This document shows positions 15,696 through 25,068 of a stretch of 64,000 nucleotides of DNA, one piece after another. The translations under genes and the position numbers were made by a program. Numbering within the stretch: position 1 is the stretch's first letter; every line of letters starts with the position of its first letter. Origin of the DNA: Pelotomaculum terephthalicicum JT (GTDB lineage Bacteria; Bacillota; Desulfotomaculia; Desulfotomaculales; Pelotomaculaceae); contig NZ_JAKNBL010000012.1 of assembly GCF_022410535.1 (NCBI RefSeq), forward strand, positions 1 to 64,000, read 5' to 3'. The notes below the pieces were generated by a model. That model was not told the origin of the DNA and did no database searches. It saw nothing but the letters and a program-made list of their open reading frames with translations.

Positions 15696-17348
15696 ATGAA
15701 CAGTGACAAAATTAAAAAGGGGTTCGATAAGACAGGTCAGCGGGCGTTATTGCACGCTATGGGAGTATCTAAAAGATCCTTCGACAGGCCTTTTATCGGC
15801 ATTGCCAGCAGTTTTACGGACATGGTGCCTGGACATGTCGATATGCGTAACCTCGAGAGGTATATTGAAAAAGGTATTCACACCGGCGGCGGTTATGCAT
15901 TCGTTTTTGGTGTTCCGGCAATATGCGACGGAATTACCATGGGCCATATTGGGATGCATTATTCGCTGCCTTCACGTGAGTTAATAGCCGATTCAATAGA
16001 GTCAGTGGCAGTGGCCCATGCTCTGGACGGGATTGTTTTATTGACAAACTGTGATAAAATCACGCCCGGCATGCTTATGGCTGCGGTGAGACTGGATATA
16101 CCCGCTGTCATAGTTACCGCAGGTCCAATGCTGACGGGACGCTATAGGGGTGAATCACTGACTTTGGTAAAAAATGCTTTTGAAGCTGTAGGCTCTTACC
16201 GGGCGGGCAAGATAAACGACGATGAATTAGCTTGTTTTCAAATGGAAGCTTGCCCTGGCGCCGGCTCATGTCAGGGATTGTATACAGCAAATACAATGGC
16301 CTGTTTATGTGAAGCAATGGGGATGTCCTTACCCGGATGCGGAACATCCCTCGCGGTTTCAGCCAAGAAGAAACGGATTGCCTTTGAAAGCGGTGAAAAG
16401 ATCGTTGATTTGGTGAAGAGAGGAATAACAGCAAGAAAAATATTAATCAAAAGTTCCCTGGAGAATGCCGTTTATCTGGACATGGCCATAGGCGGATCAA
16501 CAAATACAGTGCTGCACTTGACTGCAATTGCTAACGAGGCGGGCATTGAACTGACCTATGATGACTTTATCAAGATCAATTCTAAGGCTCCTTATCTTTG
16601 CCCCCTTCAGCCCTCGGGTGACAGTACTATGGAGGACTTGGAATATGCCGGCGGGATACCGGCCGTGATGAACACTATCAAACCCCTGTTAAAAGACAAT
16701 ATTACCGTTTCAGGCAAAACTGTTTGGGAACTGGCCGATGAAGGTGCAGTCAGTAACCCGGAGGTAATCAGGCCATTGGAAGCTCCGCTCAGCCCCGCAG
16801 GCGGTATAGCCATTTTGTTTGGCAACATGGCTCCGGACGGAGCGGTGGTTAAAGCGTCAGCAATGAGCGAAAGCATGAGAAAATACCAAGGGAGAGCAAG
16901 AGTCTTTGATTCCGAAGAGGATGCAATGAAAGAAATATTGGATAATTGTATCAAACCCGGTGATTTTATTGTTATCAGGTATGAAGGGCCCAAAGGGGGG
17001 CCTGGTATGCGGGAAATGCTGGCTCCGACGTCAGCGCTGGTTGGCCTGGGTCTGCGTGACCAGGTAGCCCTGCTTACCGACGGAAGATTTTCCGGCGGTA
17101 CTCGCGGTAACTGCATTGGTCACGTATCCCCGGAGGCATTTGCAGGTGGCCCGATAGCGCTGGTGCTGGAAGGCGATTTAATTGAATACGATCTGGATGC
17201 CGGATCTCTGAACTTGTTAGTTGAAGAGCAGGAACTGGATAGAAGGAAAAAGGTCTGGAAATGCCCGGGCGCAAAGGTTAAGACAGGATATCTGGCCAGA
17301 TATATCAAAACGGTTTCTACAAGCAGAGAAGGAGCTGTATGCAAATAA
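15696..17348 (+). CDS. ilvD: IlvD/Edd family dehydratase (dihydroxy-acid dehydratase-like)
   Basis: 550 residues; AAGGGG precedes the ATG. Conserved parts: [30 protein letters not shown], the cluster Cys in [15 protein letters not shown] and [11 protein letters not shown], and the C-terminal [12 protein letters not shown]. Having VPGH instead of TPCN places it with the oxygen-labile [4Fe-4S] type (as in E. coli IlvD), but it is about 65 residues shorter and carries an extra Cys where E. coli has DDG (here CDG). The reaction is loss of water from a 2,3-dihydroxy acid. No other branched-chain gene is near, and a GntR/FCD gene lies upstream, so a sugar-acid substrate is also possible. Confidence 0.8.
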   Translation: MNSDKIKKGFDKTGQRALLHAMGVSKRSFDRPFIGIASSFTDMVPGHVDMRNLERYIEKGIHTGGGYAFVFGVPAICDGITMGHIGMHYSLPSRELIADSIESVAVAHALDGIVLLTNCDKITPGMLMAAVRLDIPAVIVTAGPMLTGRYRGESLTLVKNAFEAVGSYRAGKINDDELACFQMEACPGAGSCQGLYTANTMACLCEAMGMSLPGCGTSLAVSAKKKRIAFESGEKIVDLVKRGITARKILIKSSLENAVYLDMAIGGSTNTVLHLTAIANEAGIELTYDDFIKINSKAPYLCPLQPSGDSTMEDLEYAGGIPAVMNTIKPLLKDNITVSGKTVWELADEGAVSNPEVIRPLEAPLSPAGGIAILFGNMAPDGAVVKASAMSESMRKYQGRARVFDSEEDAMKEILDNCIKPGDFIVIRYEGPKGGPGMREMLAPTSALVGLGLRDQVALLTDGRFSGGTRGNCIGHVSPEAFAGGPIALVLEGDLIEYDLDAGSLNLLVEEQELDRRKKVWKCPGAKVKTGYLARYIKTVSTSREGAVCK

Positions 17349-17388
17349 AAAAAAGAACTGTCCGCGCCCCCAAATCGCGGCTGGTGGT

Positions 17389-17418
17389 GCCCCGGGTTGA
17401 AGCTCAGACCGCCGGGGC
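17389..17418. terminator. Terminator hairpin between convergent genes
   Basis: GCCCCGG (17389-17395) pairs with CCGGGGC (17412-17418) around a 16-base loop, followed by TTGATTT on the plus side. It lies 40 bases after ilvD and just past the end of the convergent chemoreceptor gene. Confidence 0.5.
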
Positions 17419-17423
17419 TTGAT

Positions 17424-18608
17424 TTAACCTCGCAAAGCGGTTGACAGCTTAATAAAAGCCTCCAGGATTTCTAACGACGTGTCCACCACAGCTTCCGCGT
17501 TTTTTGAATTGCAGTCGACTGAAAGTGCATTAGCGGCTTCGTGGAATTTTTTATGCGGCTCTTCAATTGCTGAGTAAGCGGCAATATTTTGATATTGGCC
17601 GCGTTCTTCCTCGTACCATTTGCCGAAAGCGCATTCGCGGTGTGTTGCCAGTCTTATTCCTTTACCGGCGCTTTTTATTACCTTGCGCAAAAAGTTAGCG
17701 TGGTCAACCAGCCTGGCCGCCAGTACAGTTAATATATGTTCCTTTTCGGCAACACTTAAATATGGTTTTATTATTTTGCTCAATCGCTCAACATCTCGGC
17801 TTAAAACGTCGCCAAAATCCGTGACGGAAGCCAAATCTCCCGAGAGCCTGGCGAGGTCTTCAGTGGTCAAAGCCTGTTGCTGCGCCGCTTTTGCAATGTT
17901 GTCGATAGCATCGGCAGCTTCTTTAACTTGGTGTCTGTTTTCGCGCACAATATCGGTAACTTTTTGCGTATCATTCAAGTACCGATGGAAAACGTCTTTC
18001 ACGTTCGTTACGGCGCTATTGGTATTCATGGCCCTGCCATTCATATCATCTGAAATGTTCTTGACTTCCTTAACTGCTTGCTTAGTTTGATCGGCCAGCT
18101 TCCGAACCTGCTCCGCCACGACAGAAAAGCCTCTGCCGTGTTCCCCCGCGCGCGCGGCTTCAATAGCGGCGTTTAAAGAGAGCAAATTTGTTTGATCGGC
18201 TATATCTGATACGTTTTGACTGATGTCGTCGATAGTTTTAATCTTTTCCAATAACTCTGTAGCGTTGCCAACCATGTTATTAAGCATTTCACCTGAACTT
18301 TTTGTCAGCGACGCTAATTCATTAATATTATTAAAACTTTCCAATTCTTTCGCATCAACCATCTGCATTACCGCGCTAATTTGCTGGGTGGAAGCCGATG
18401 TTTCCTCCGCCGTGGCCGACATTTCTTCGGCAGCGGCAGCCAGATCCGCCGATTTCTCCGAAATTTCCCGAACCTTAATTGATGTGCTGAAAGCCATCAT
18501 CTCACTATGAGCCAGTGAAAAATCAAATAAGGCAGTTAAGAAATCCATTTCCGCTTGGCTGGCATTGGTCACGCCAGACATTTGCTTATTCTTGGAAAAA
18601 AAGAACAT
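17424..18608 (-). CDS. Cytoplasmic chemoreceptor with C-terminal CZB domain
   Basis: 394 residues, no membrane helix and no signal peptide. The MA signalling domain spans about 45-285; its tip is [20 protein letters not shown], the conserved CheA/CheW contact hairpin. The last 115 residues form a chemoreceptor zinc-binding domain: [12 protein letters not shown], then [10 protein letters not shown] and [11 protein letters not shown], giving the His/Cys zinc ligands. CZB domains sense zinc state or oxidants such as hypochlorous acid. AAAGGGG precedes the ATG. It lies 40 bases downstream of the EAL-HDOD gene and may be cotranscribed with it. Confidence 0.88.
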   Translation of the reverse strand: MFFFSKNKQMSGVTNASQAEMDFLTALFDFSLAHSEMMAFSTSIKVREISEKSADLAAAAEEMSATAEETSASTQQISAVMQMVDAKELESFNNINELASLTKSSGEMLNNMVGNATELLEKIKTIDDISQNVSDIADQTNLLSLNAAIEAARAGEHGRGFSVVAEQVRKLADQTKQAVKEVKNISDDMNGRAMNTNSAVTNVKDVFHRYLNDTQKVTDIVRENRHQVKEAADAIDNIAKAAQQQALTTEDLARLSGDLASVTDFGDVLSRDVERLSKIIKPYLSVAEKEHILTVLAARLVDHANFLRKVIKSAGKGIRLATHRECAFGKWYEEERGQYQNIAAYSAIEEPHKKFHEAANALSVDCNSKNAEAVVDTSLEILEAFIKLSTALRG

Positions 18609-18647
18609 TAGATTAGTCAGCCCCTTTTCAAATCTTTTATTTTTTAT

Positions 18648-19850
18648 TTAGAATATTTGATTTACTATTTCTAGCGAATCAATATAAAATCTGATGACCT
18701 CCGCTTCATCAAGACCTAGCTTAACACTTATTTCATGAAAGTTTTCCCAGTCACCCCTCTCATAAAACAACACCAGATTATAAACATCTTTAAATAAACT
18801 TTGCTCTCCCAATAAAGCCTTTTTAATCTCCATGGATATGGGCAGTCCGGTTAAAATGCCGGACAAGGGCTGGTCGAGAAAAGCGTCGATTAGGGAAAAC
18901 ATGCCCAACAGGAAAAGGTCGGAGCGACTATGGGACAAACCAACTTTCGGCGCAATCAGTTCACAAAATATAGCCCTGCAGATGGATGTGACGAAAAGCT
19001 CGTCCGGTTTATCTTCGCCTATTCCTTTCAGCGCCACCAGGGAGAGCCATTTGCTAATCTCTTTTTGCCCGAGCATAACCAGCGCCTGCTTAATGGAATT
19101 GATTTCCGACCGGAAGGAAAAGCTTGCGGAATTGATATACTTGAGCAGTTGATACGACAGGGAAACGTCCCTCTTAAAAAGGCTTTCAATTTGCTCAAAG
19201 TCGAACTCTTGCGAGTGGAGGTCCTGCAATAATTGAAGATAAATAAGCTTGTTGCCGGGGACATCCTTACCTGAAACTATGATGGGCTTGCTGAAGAAAT
19301 ATCCCTGAAAATAGGAATAGCCTATTTCCAGCGCCTGAGTGAATTCTTCCCTGGTCTCCACCTTCTCGGCCAGAAACTTTTTATTTTTCCCGAGCCGGTT
19401 AATAACAGCTTTTCTTTCTGCCGCGCCCGTTACCTTGAAGTCAACTTTAATGATATCCGCCAGTTCAATCAATGGGGCAAACTTTTGCTCGTAAACAAAA
19501 TCGTCGAGGGCCAGCTGGTATCCCATTTTCTTTAATTTCTTGCAAACCTCGAGAACCTTTTCGTCAGGTTCGCTATCCTCCAGGATCTCTATCACGGCAA
19601 GTCCGGCGGGTAAAAGGGTTGCAACCTCATTTTCCAGTAAGTTTCCGGTAAAATTGATAAAGGCTTTTTTACCCCTTGTAAGCGTATCCAGGCCAATCAG
19701 CAAAAGGCTATTGGTGATAACCTCTGTTGTTGCCCGGCCGCCGTCCTCATTGGAATAACCGTTATATAACGCTGAGCGATATAATAATTCGTAGGCAAAG
19801 ACCTCTTGATTTTGGTCGAAAATTGGCTGTCTAGCCACGTAATGACGCAT
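18648..19850 (-). CDS. EAL-HDOD (YuxH-type) signalling protein
   Basis: 400 residues from ATG 19850, with GGAGGCGGG upstream. The first half (about 1-195) is an EAL-like barrel: VARQPIFDQNQEVFAYELLYR where active enzymes have E-A-L, and IKVDFK. Key metal and catalytic residues are missing, so it likely binds or has lost c-di-GMP rather than cutting it. The second half (about 200-395) is a HDOD domain (SLSYQLLKYINSASFSF), an HD-fold scaffold without the HD pair. Such proteins link c-di-GMP to motility or stress. Its neighbour on the same strand is a chemoreceptor. Confidence 0.85.
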   Translation of the reverse strand: MRHYVARQPIFDQNQEVFAYELLYRSALYNGYSNEDGGRATTEVITNSLLLIGLDTLTRGKKAFINFTGNLLENEVATLLPAGLAVIEILEDSEPDEKVLEVCKKLKKMGYQLALDDFVYEQKFAPLIELADIIKVDFKVTGAAERKAVINRLGKNKKFLAEKVETREEFTQALEIGYSYFQGYFFSKPIIVSGKDVPGNKLIYLQLLQDLHSQEFDFEQIESLFKRDVSLSYQLLKYINSASFSFRSEINSIKQALVMLGQKEISKWLSLVALKGIGEDKPDELFVTSICRAIFCELIAPKVGLSHSRSDLFLLGMFSLIDAFLDQPLSGILTGLPISMEIKKALLGEQSLFKDVYNLVLFYERGDWENFHEISVKLGLDEAEVIRFYIDSLEIVNQIF

Positions 19851-19932
19851 CAACCCGCCTCCTTCCCTTTAATAGATTATAAAACCTGTTTGGTGACTCT
19901 TGCTATTCTCCGCAGAACCAAATTATTTCAGC

Positions 19933-19974
19933 AAAAAAAGACAGCTTATTATCTGCTGGAGATAAAAAGCTGTC
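19933..19974 (-). terminator. Rho-independent terminator of the V4R/PucR operon
   Basis: GACAGCTT (19940-19947) pairs with AAGCTGTC (19967-19974), and TTATCT/AGATAA extends the stem past one A-A mismatch. On the minus strand the stem is followed by seven T. It lies 18 bases past the stop codon at 19993. Confidence 0.85.
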
Positions 19975-19992
19975 TAGCAATGCCTAATATTT

Positions 19993-21597
19993 CTAATTAT
20001 TTACTGGATTACCTAATAATTTATGCATTTTAATTGCTGCCGCTAAAGCCAGCTTTGTTTCAAATTGGTCAATAGATGCTCCCAAAATTTTTTCAATGCG
20101 CTGTTTTCTAAAGACTAAAGTTTTATGGTGCAGAAAAATTTTTTGGGCTGCTTCCTTCAAGCTGCTGCTTTGCAAAATTATATCAAGGGTAAGTAAAAGG
20201 CTGGCTCCTTTTTCACGATCGTACTTTATGAGCGGGCCGATCATTTTTTGGACATACTCTGCGGCATGCTCTTTTTTATCATAGGCTGCCAGAAGTTGAT
20301 AGAGTCCGATATCCCGGTAATAATAAATTCCTCCGCCTTTTTCTCCCTGACATTTGGCCGAAATGATTGCGCTCCGCGCTTCCTGATAACCTTTTTTTAA
20401 GCTGTCAGGTCCCCTGTGCATGTCGCTCACGCCCATTGTTACTATGAGATCAGAGGTATAGAGGCTTACTTTTTCCCTGATTTGCGCGGCAGTCCGCATA
20501 TCCGCGTCCGATATGTCAAGTGCACAACCGGCTTGCACCAAAACTCCTATGGCATCCCGAATATCCCACACAACGTATTCCCGGCTTTTGCTCAAAAGAT
20601 TGTTTATATATCTTTTTTTCTGCTGGAGGTCAAGATGATTAATTTTATCTTTTTCAAAGAGTTCTTTATCCCCAAGATCAATCAAGCAGCAAAAAAAAGG
20701 AACCGTTAGATCTATTCCCCATTTTTTGGCAGTTGCCACAGCATCTTTATTATTTATAGAGATATTACCATTGATGAGATCATTAAAAAAATCGCTTTTG
20801 CGCTGCAAATCATAAGCCATCTGCAGCATTCTTTCAGCTTTGCGCCGTTTGGAGATGTCCCGCGCCACGCTTACGATTCCTGCCATCTTACCGTCATCAT
20901 CGCGCAGCACGCTTACGGAAACCTCTATCCACAAGACCCGACCGTCTTTTTTAAAATGCTCCAATTCAAAAATATGTCCCTGGCCGACTGCCTCCTCATC
21001 GGCTGAAAACTGCCTTAACTTCACACATAATGCCCGAAAGGAAGCGAATGACAGAACTTCTTCTATGGTACGACCGATAATCTCTTCCTGGGTACAATCC
21101 AGAAGCCGGTCAACCGACGGGCTAACGTAGGTAAATCGCCCCGCCAGGTCTATGACCCAAATGACATCCAACACGTTTTCCGCCAGCAGGCGATACCGGG
21201 TTTCACTTTCTTTCAGTTCCGCCGTAGCCTTCGCCAGTTTCTTTGTCATGGAATTGAATGCGGCGGAAAAATCCCCCATAAAGTCGACCCGCTGGGTAAA
21301 ATCTCCGCCGGCAATCATCTGGGTCTGCCACGTTAAATGCCGCAGATTTGCTTGAAAAGTTCGCAGCCCGCCGGAAAGAAACCCCTTCACTCGCATACTT
21401 TGAGATAGATCTCCGCTGGCCAGGGCTGAAATAAAACCTCTAATAGCCGCGAGCTTCTCATGTAAATCGACAAACTCCGGGTGCGACTGTAAAGCAGCCG
21501 GCAATGTATTAGCCGACACCTTATTTGATATCACATCTTCCAATGTTCGTACAGCAAGGTCAAGGAGCGCTTCCTGCCGGTCACCTTGCATAGCCAT
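19993..21597 (-). CDS. PAS-sensor PucR/CdaR-type regulator
   Basis: 534 residues from ATG 21597, preceded by GGAGGGAACC; a TTG at 21612 lies before that site. Order: an N-terminal helical segment with HAMP-like repeats (about 35-135, no membrane helix), a PAS domain (about 140-260; ENVLDVIWVIDLAGRFTYVS then DISKRRKAE), a GGDEF-like fold typical of CdaR/PucR (about 290-440) and a PucR HTH at the C-terminus (LKEAAQKIFLHHKTLVFRKQ then RIEKILG). Such regulators activate catabolic genes for purines, aromatics or sugar acids. A V4R protein is encoded 16 bases upstream and may supply the ligand signal. Confidence 0.8.
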   Translation of the reverse strand: MAMQGDRQEALLDLAVRTLEDVISNKVSANTLPAALQSHPEFVDLHEKLAAIRGFISALASGDLSQSMRVKGFLSGGLRTFQANLRHLTWQTQMIAGGDFTQRVDFMGDFSAAFNSMTKKLAKATAELKESETRYRLLAENVLDVIWVIDLAGRFTYVSPSVDRLLDCTQEEIIGRTIEEVLSFASFRALCVKLRQFSADEEAVGQGHIFELEHFKKDGRVLWIEVSVSVLRDDDGKMAGIVSVARDISKRRKAERMLQMAYDLQRKSDFFNDLINGNISINNKDAVATAKKWGIDLTVPFFCCLIDLGDKELFEKDKINHLDLQQKKRYINNLLSKSREYVVWDIRDAIGVLVQAGCALDISDADMRTAAQIREKVSLYTSDLIVTMGVSDMHRGPDSLKKGYQEARSAIISAKCQGEKGGGIYYYRDIGLYQLLAAYDKKEHAAEYVQKMIGPLIKYDREKGASLLLTLDIILQSSSLKEAAQKIFLHHKTLVFRKQRIEKILGASIDQFETKLALAAAIKMHKLLGNPVNN

Positions 21598-21613
21598 AAC
21601 GGTTCCCTCCAAA

Positions 21614-22135
21614 CTAGACTATAACCTCGGCGGTAAACCGGCAGGTACGGTCACCAGTGCACCAACAGTCTACCTCCTTCACGCGAAATTGCCGGCCGGT
21701 GAAGAAAGACTCCATCAGGGCCGCTATGAATCCCTCGTCGTACTTACAGATCTCTTGATCAGATTCCGGCAGCCCGGAGCAGTCAAGATCCTCGTCGATG
21801 GTCAAAACGAACGACCCTTGCTCAATATCAGCCTTTTCCACCCGGAGAATGCCGAGCCGCAACTCTCTTAGTGACTCCTGCAGCTTACGGATAAATTCAT
21901 GGAAGTCGTTTATTTTGCCGATCATATTCTTAAAGAACTCACGGCCAGCCAATCTGCCGGACTCGTAAAAAATTTCGTCAGCCTTTTCCGCACCGAACTT
22001 TGCCTCAATTACGTCACGAAAAGTATATTGCATGAGCCGGTACAACTCGATCCGAGTTATTGGTCCGAGGTTTGGCCGTCCAACAGCGATGTCCCCAAGC
22101 AAATCCCATGAAAAAGGATATTTTCTGTTCTCCAT
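21614..22135 (-). CDS. V4R-domain small-molecule-binding protein
   Basis: 173 residues from ATG 22135, with GGAGGAGGGA upstream. The V4R (4-vinyl reductase) fold covers most of the protein; the C-terminal motif VDCWCTGDRTCRF gives the paired Cys that bind metal in this family, and GRLAGREFFKNM matches the conserved helix. V4R domains bind hydrophobic small molecules and are found in aromatic sensors such as DmpR/XylR, and in bacteriochlorophyll enzymes. Here the domain stands alone, transcribed ahead of a PAS/PucR regulator, like a split version of a one-piece sensor. The ligand is unknown. Confidence 0.82.
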   Translation of the reverse strand: MENRKYPFSWDLLGDIAVGRPNLGPITRIELYRLMQYTFRDVIEAKFGAEKADEIFYESGRLAGREFFKNMIGKINDFHEFIRKLQESLRELRLGILRVEKADIEQGSFVLTIDEDLDCSGLPESDQEICKYDEGFIAALMESFFTGRQFRVKEVDCWCTGDRTCRFTAEVIV

Positions 22136-22367
22136 AGTCCATCCCTCCTCCACTTTTTCATATATTTCTACACAACGAACACGAATCCTGTTAGAGCAGA
22201 CCGTGAAGCGACTGATTTCACGAACTATGAGTATCGTTCACATATGCACGGATATAAGATTTTTTGCCAGGCCGGTCAGCAGGTAGCAGTGTAGCAGCAT
22301 AAAAAGGATTTTGATGTTGTCTGTCTAATTATTTTCGTAAGATTACTTATATGGAAGGACTGAAATA

Positions 22368-23243
22368 ATGACAACAGCAGTCGGCAGAAATGATCTTTGT
22401 CCTTGTATGAGTGGCAAAAAATATAAACATTGCTGTTCTTCCAGGGAAAATATGATTAAAGAAATAGGACTGCCGGTATTTTCAGAAGATTATGTTTTAC
22501 AAATGCTACTTCAAGATTCAGATAAATTCATAAATTTTTATAAAAATGAAAGACATAAAATTAGCACTAAAATAAATTGGGCTTTTGACGAAAGGTTAAA
22601 TTCCCGAATGAAGTCTATTGGTTTAGAAAATCCAGACACCAAAGAAATCGAGTATGTTGTTATAATAAAACAGGTTCCCATACAGTTTGCTCATGCTTTT
22701 GACACCGCGCATGAATTGCAGCATTTAATCTTAAATCAAGAAGGCTTTCCAAGTCTTTCTTATATAAATAATACTAATAATACCAACATTAATTGGATTA
22801 GCGGCATGAAGGATTTAGCTTGCCGCATTTCCAATTCCATAACTGATCCGCTGGTTAATGCCAGACTAGTTAAGTATGATTTTGATTTATGGGATAATTA
22901 TGACAGGGTTGCAAAGGCTCAAATGCCTTACCTGCAATCCATAAAAAACATTTTTCCAAATGAACCTTCGCAGATGGAAGGAAGGGCGTTTATCGCGTCC
23001 GCATTCATTCAAGCTGTTTTGGATTGGGAAGCGGCATGTCGTATATCTCCGAACGCAAATAATAATTACATAAAAAACCTTCGCTCCATGTTTCCTGTGA
23101 CAACCAAAGAGACAGAGGACATATTAGCGCTAATTAAAACTCACGGTTACGCCTCTCCTGATCAAGCCAGTATCATTTTCTACAATATAATTCAGAAATT
23201 TGGACTCGGACGTTTGTTTAGACTCTCCAATTTAAATATATAA
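22368..23243 (+). CDS. SEC-C zinc motif protein with HExxH site
   Basis: 291 residues; GGAAGGA lies before ATG 22368. The N-terminus has a SEC-C motif, GRNDLCPCMSGKKYKHCC (Cys-x-Cys and Cys-Cys ligands), as found at the end of SecA. The middle (about 105-125) carries FDTAHELQHLIL, an HELQH form of the metallopeptidase HExxH motif, followed by Asn- and Trp-rich sequence. No signal peptide or membrane helix. I do not recognise a named family. An intracellular zinc peptidase guided by a protein-binding SEC-C finger is a reasonable guess. Codon use is AT-rich compared with neighbours. Confidence 0.55.
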   Translation: MTTAVGRNDLCPCMSGKKYKHCCSSRENMIKEIGLPVFSEDYVLQMLLQDSDKFINFYKNERHKISTKINWAFDERLNSRMKSIGLENPDTKEIEYVVIIKQVPIQFAHAFDTAHELQHLILNQEGFPSLSYINNTNNTNINWISGMKDLACRISNSITDPLVNARLVKYDFDLWDNYDRVAKAQMPYLQSIKNIFPNEPSQMEGRAFIASAFIQAVLDWEAACRISPNANNNYIKNLRSMFPVTTKETEDILALIKTHGYASPDQASIIFYNIIQKFGLGRLFRLSNLNI

Positions 23244-23368
23244 TAAAAATAAACAAAGTTATTGTGATAATCGGCCGCTGGAAATACAGTGGTCGTAACT
23301 GTTTATGAGGACATCGACATAATAAGGCAAATTATTTAATATGCTTGCCATGGAGGGGCTAATGGCAG

Positions 23369-23406
23369 GCAGCTGAGCCTTTTTGGGCTTTCAGCTGCTT
23401 TCTTTT
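23369..23406. terminator. Terminator hairpin shared by convergent genes
   Basis: GCAGCTGA (23369-23376) pairs with TCAGCTGC (23391-23398), and GCC/GGC extends it around a T-rich loop. A T-rich tail (TTTCTTTT) follows on the plus side, suited to the HExxH gene; the minus-strand gene at 23416 ends within 20 bases. Confidence 0.7.
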
Positions 23407-23415
23407 GTACGGAGG

Positions 23416-23829
23416 TTACTCCATAGGGTATAACTCGGCGTATTGATCAGGATCGAATTCGCGGTCATATTCAATGTCGCCGAAGATGTCCGGGAAATTC
23501 TGCTTCATGTATAATAACATGGGTATCATGAGTTGCTTTAGAGCGGCAGGCGTTATCGGTAAAGTGGTGGTTTCCAGTAATTCGTGCCACTGCGCCAGTG
23601 TATAGCGGTAAACAATTCTGGTTTTTGTAGCCCCTTGGGTGATTTCAGTAGGAAACCGGAAAGGTTTTTCTGCGTCGAATACCCGTTGAGTTGATACCGT
23701 TAGGGGTACGTCAATATCCTTTCCGAAAACCGCAATGGCGATAATTTCCGTCTCAATGACAGCGCTGGCTGCTTCTGATTGTTGCTCATCTTGGGGAGGT
23801 ATTTGGACCAGCAATAAAGGAGTATTCAT
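23416..23829 (-). CDS. Hypothetical protein
   Basis: 137 residues with GAGGTGAG before the ATG, so probably translated. The sequence is soluble, acidic at the end (YDREFDPDQYAELYPME) and has no recognised domain. It contains a Pro-rich N-terminus (LLLVQIPPQDEQ) and a central segment beginning TRIVYRYTLAQW. It stands alone between two terminator-like regions. No function is offered. Confidence 0.55.
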   Translation of the reverse strand: MNTPLLLVQIPPQDEQQSEAASAVIETEIIAIAVFGKDIDVPLTVSTQRVFDAEKPFRFPTEITQGATKTRIVYRYTLAQWHELLETTTLPITPAALKQLMIPMLLYMKQNFPDIFGDIEYDREFDPDQYAELYPME

Positions 23830-24052
23830 TTGCTCACCTCGTATAACACATTAAAATAGATAACTTCTGTTATTATTATTCCCTTATAGCTAAGCAACTG
23901 TTTTAATGTCATGCTTAAAGGCCATTATTTGCCTCATGCTGTTGATGAAATAACATTTTTATTATATATTGGATAAACTTTTTTCACAAATCAATTTCTT
24001 GCTATTGTTGTGTTTTGGGTTCATAAAGTTTTAAATAGCTCTAAGTATTAGT

Positions 24053-24733
24053 TCACTTTTTCTGTATCCTGCACGTATAAAACCTGGTTTGCAGCTCCTC
24101 AAAAGAGAATCTTCGCTTTAAGAGGATAGACGCTATAACCATCAAAGCCAATATGCCAACAGCCAGCATAAATTCAAGGGATCTGACACATAAGGCCTTG
24201 TCCCCCAGGTTTGTAAAAACAAGAACCCCTGGAATAATGCCAATCATTGTGGAGAGTATGTAGTCGATATATTTAATCCTGGTCAGTCCTGCTCCATAGC
24301 TTATTACATTAAAGGGTATTATGGGAATAAGCCTCATCATTAAGACCAGTAGAAAACCGCCCTTTTCCATTCCATCCTCAAATTTTTGCATTTTCCCTTT
24401 AACAAGCTTTTCAACAAAATCTCTTCCCAGCAACCTGGAGATATAGAAGGCAACTGTTGCGCCAATCATAGCACCGATTATTGTATACAAGGTTCCGAAG
24501 TACATTCCGAAGGCCATTCCCCCTGCAACCGCAATAACTGAACCCGCCGGGATCACTGAAAACATTGTCATATAAACAATAGGTCCAAAAACGCCGTAAG
24601 AAGCTATATAGTCCCGTAATCCCTCTGCTGTTGGGTTTTCAAACATTCCTGATTTTTGGGATAAGTAAAAAATTGTAGCAAGAATCAGGATAACAGCTGT
24701 TGTGATCATATTCTTTTTGCTTAACCATTGCAT
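24053..24733 (-). CDS. TVP38/TMEM64 (VTT) family membrane protein
   Basis: 226 residues with six or so hydrophobic segments. The VTT-domain signature is present: VYMTMFSVIPAGSVIAVAGG, then GAMIGATVAFYISRLLGRDFV (the G-x-x-x-A/F-Y-x-G/S-R-x-x-G region) and a re-entrant-loop PIIPFNVISYGAGL. Relatives include DedA and YtxB-type proteins; several members move undecaprenyl-phosphate or phosphatidylserine across membranes. The exact substrate here is unknown. GGAGGGGTTT precedes the ATG. No cotranscribed partner. Confidence 0.85.
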   Translation of the reverse strand: MQWLSKKNMITTAVILILATIFYLSQKSGMFENPTAEGLRDYIASYGVFGPIVYMTMFSVIPAGSVIAVAGGMAFGMYFGTLYTIIGAMIGATVAFYISRLLGRDFVEKLVKGKMQKFEDGMEKGGFLLVLMMRLIPIIPFNVISYGAGLTRIKYIDYILSTMIGIIPGVLVFTNLGDKALCVRSLEFMLAVGILALMVIASILLKRRFSFEELQTRFYTCRIQKK

Positions 24734-25068
24734 TTAAAACCCCTCCATCAAATGATCACAGCTTTATAGAGCTGCCCCTGAATTCCTAAAGCAGCTATCC
24801 GGAAACAAAGAATGCTCAACACATGGTATTTAACCAGTAAAGAGCGTTCCTTTAGTTTTAGTCAACTAGATAAAATTTAATTTTAATTTATCCCTTCAAG
24901 TTTAAGAAATATTAATTTTATTATATATTTTTAAAAATATATAAAGCAATTGCTTATTGTTTATATAAAAAATAGTCATATAAACAGCTGCGCAAATAAA
25001 ATACTTTTATGAACAAATGGGACATGGTAATTTAATACTTTAGCCCCAAGTTTTAAAGGCTTTTTTTT
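24734..25068 (-). promoter_or_regulatory. AT-rich gap with promoter for the TVP38 gene
   Basis: This 335-base AT-rich stretch holds no gene. On the minus strand TTGCTT (24949-24944), an 18-base spacer and TATAAT (24925-24920) form a good promoter, leaving a 5' leader of about 190 bases before the TVP38 gene. TTGACT nearby lacks a matching -10 box. Confidence 0.45.
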
